This document shows positions 63,741 to 64,000 of a stretch of 64,000 bases of DNA, one piece after another; the stretch's first letter is position 1; each line of letters begins with the position of its first letter. The DNA is taken from positions 21,001-85,000 of the forward strand of contig JALJCO010000135.1 of the NCBI GenBank assembly GCA_023101725.1. The letters are read 5' to 3'. The translations under genes and the position numbers were made by a program. The notes below the pieces were generated by a model. It was given only the letters and a program-made list of their open reading frames with translations. It was not told where the DNA came from and searched no databases. This stretch comes from Atherinomorus stipes (taxonomy: Eukaryota; Chordata; Actinopteri; Atheriniformes; Atherinidae).

Positions 63741-64000
63741 GAGAACCTACCACCTGTATGGATGTGAATCTGAAGTGTGCAGGCTATCTGCTTGGTTTGG
63801 TTCTTGCTTGCCACAGATGTGTAGTATAACCGACTTTTCAAGTGATAGTTTGTCTTTTCTTTCCGTCTGTCTGGTGCGCACATGGCTAACTTGCATATCC
63901 ACACATTGCACGTTAACCTCCTGTAGGCAGCTTGATCCCTTGATTTGGTAAAGCCTGCTCATAGCTGACGGCAGATAACCATTTCTGTATATTAGTGAAG
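63741..64000. other. Window end, nothing recognised
   Basis: Unremarkable sequence. The two minus-strand frames have no recognisable domain. Confidence 0.4.

Overview
This window reads as non-coding, repeat-dominated DNA of a vertebrate, most likely a ray-finned (teleost) fish. The evidence is the mix of elements: Tc1-like transposons, L2/Maui-type LINE reverse-transcriptase fragments, hAT miniature elements, TTAA-flanked Kolobok/piggyBac-type elements, CACTG-ended elements, 5S rRNA pseudogenes and long (CA)n tracts. No complete host protein gene was recognised. Almost every long open frame is produced by a tandem repeat, by base-composition bias, or by a decayed transposon. Family names come from memory of family hallmarks (termini, target-site duplications, catalytic motifs), not from a database search.

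Layout. From 0.3 to 13.8 kb there are DNA transposons, notably two inverted copies (2129-3526 and 9621-11004) of a TTAA-flanked element. The first sits inside an older Tc1-like transposase gene. hAT MITEs, a second TTAA element and a homopolymer-rich stretch (12.55-12.89 kb, possibly a sequence-quality problem) are also here. From 17.5 to 20.6 kb lies a 5S rDNA-related block: a LINE reverse-transcriptase remnant, a 5S rRNA pseudogene interrupted by a roughly 1.1 kb insertion that carries a decayed frame for a membrane plus coiled-coil-like protein, and a second 5S copy. From 21.9 to 27.9 kb there are more MITEs, a tRNA-like Pol III unit, a broken Tc1 element and an ETS-motif tandem duplication.

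From 28.2 kb onward the window is dominated by minisatellites: a 5 kb higher-order array of 45/53 bp units with four 218 bp modules each carrying AATAAA (28.2-33.4 kb), a 35 bp array (37.5-38.0 kb), a pentamer (38.8 kb), an unrelated 35 bp array (39.9-42.0 kb), a 34 bp array (46.0-47.3 kb), a 21 bp array (58.3-59.0 kb) and a roughly 31 bp array (63.4-63.7 kb). Between them are C-rich DNA (44.4-45.6 kb), three copies of a dispersed repeat with telomere-like CCTAA motifs next to (CA)n, a TTAA-flanked fold-back element (54.08-54.99 kb), an L2-type LINE end (57.26-57.70 kb) and a hAT-type element (61.14-61.95 kb).

Possible genuine host or transposon exons are few and weak: 25730-25870 (+), 26969-27019 (-), 28011-28288 (+), 33472-33567 (+), 60390-60476 (+) and first-exon-like pieces in the 35.5-37.1 kb element. 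Nothing suggests an operon, a CRISPR array or any bacterial or viral gene system. The main interest is in genome structure: nested and targeted insertions, and unusual minisatellite expansion.
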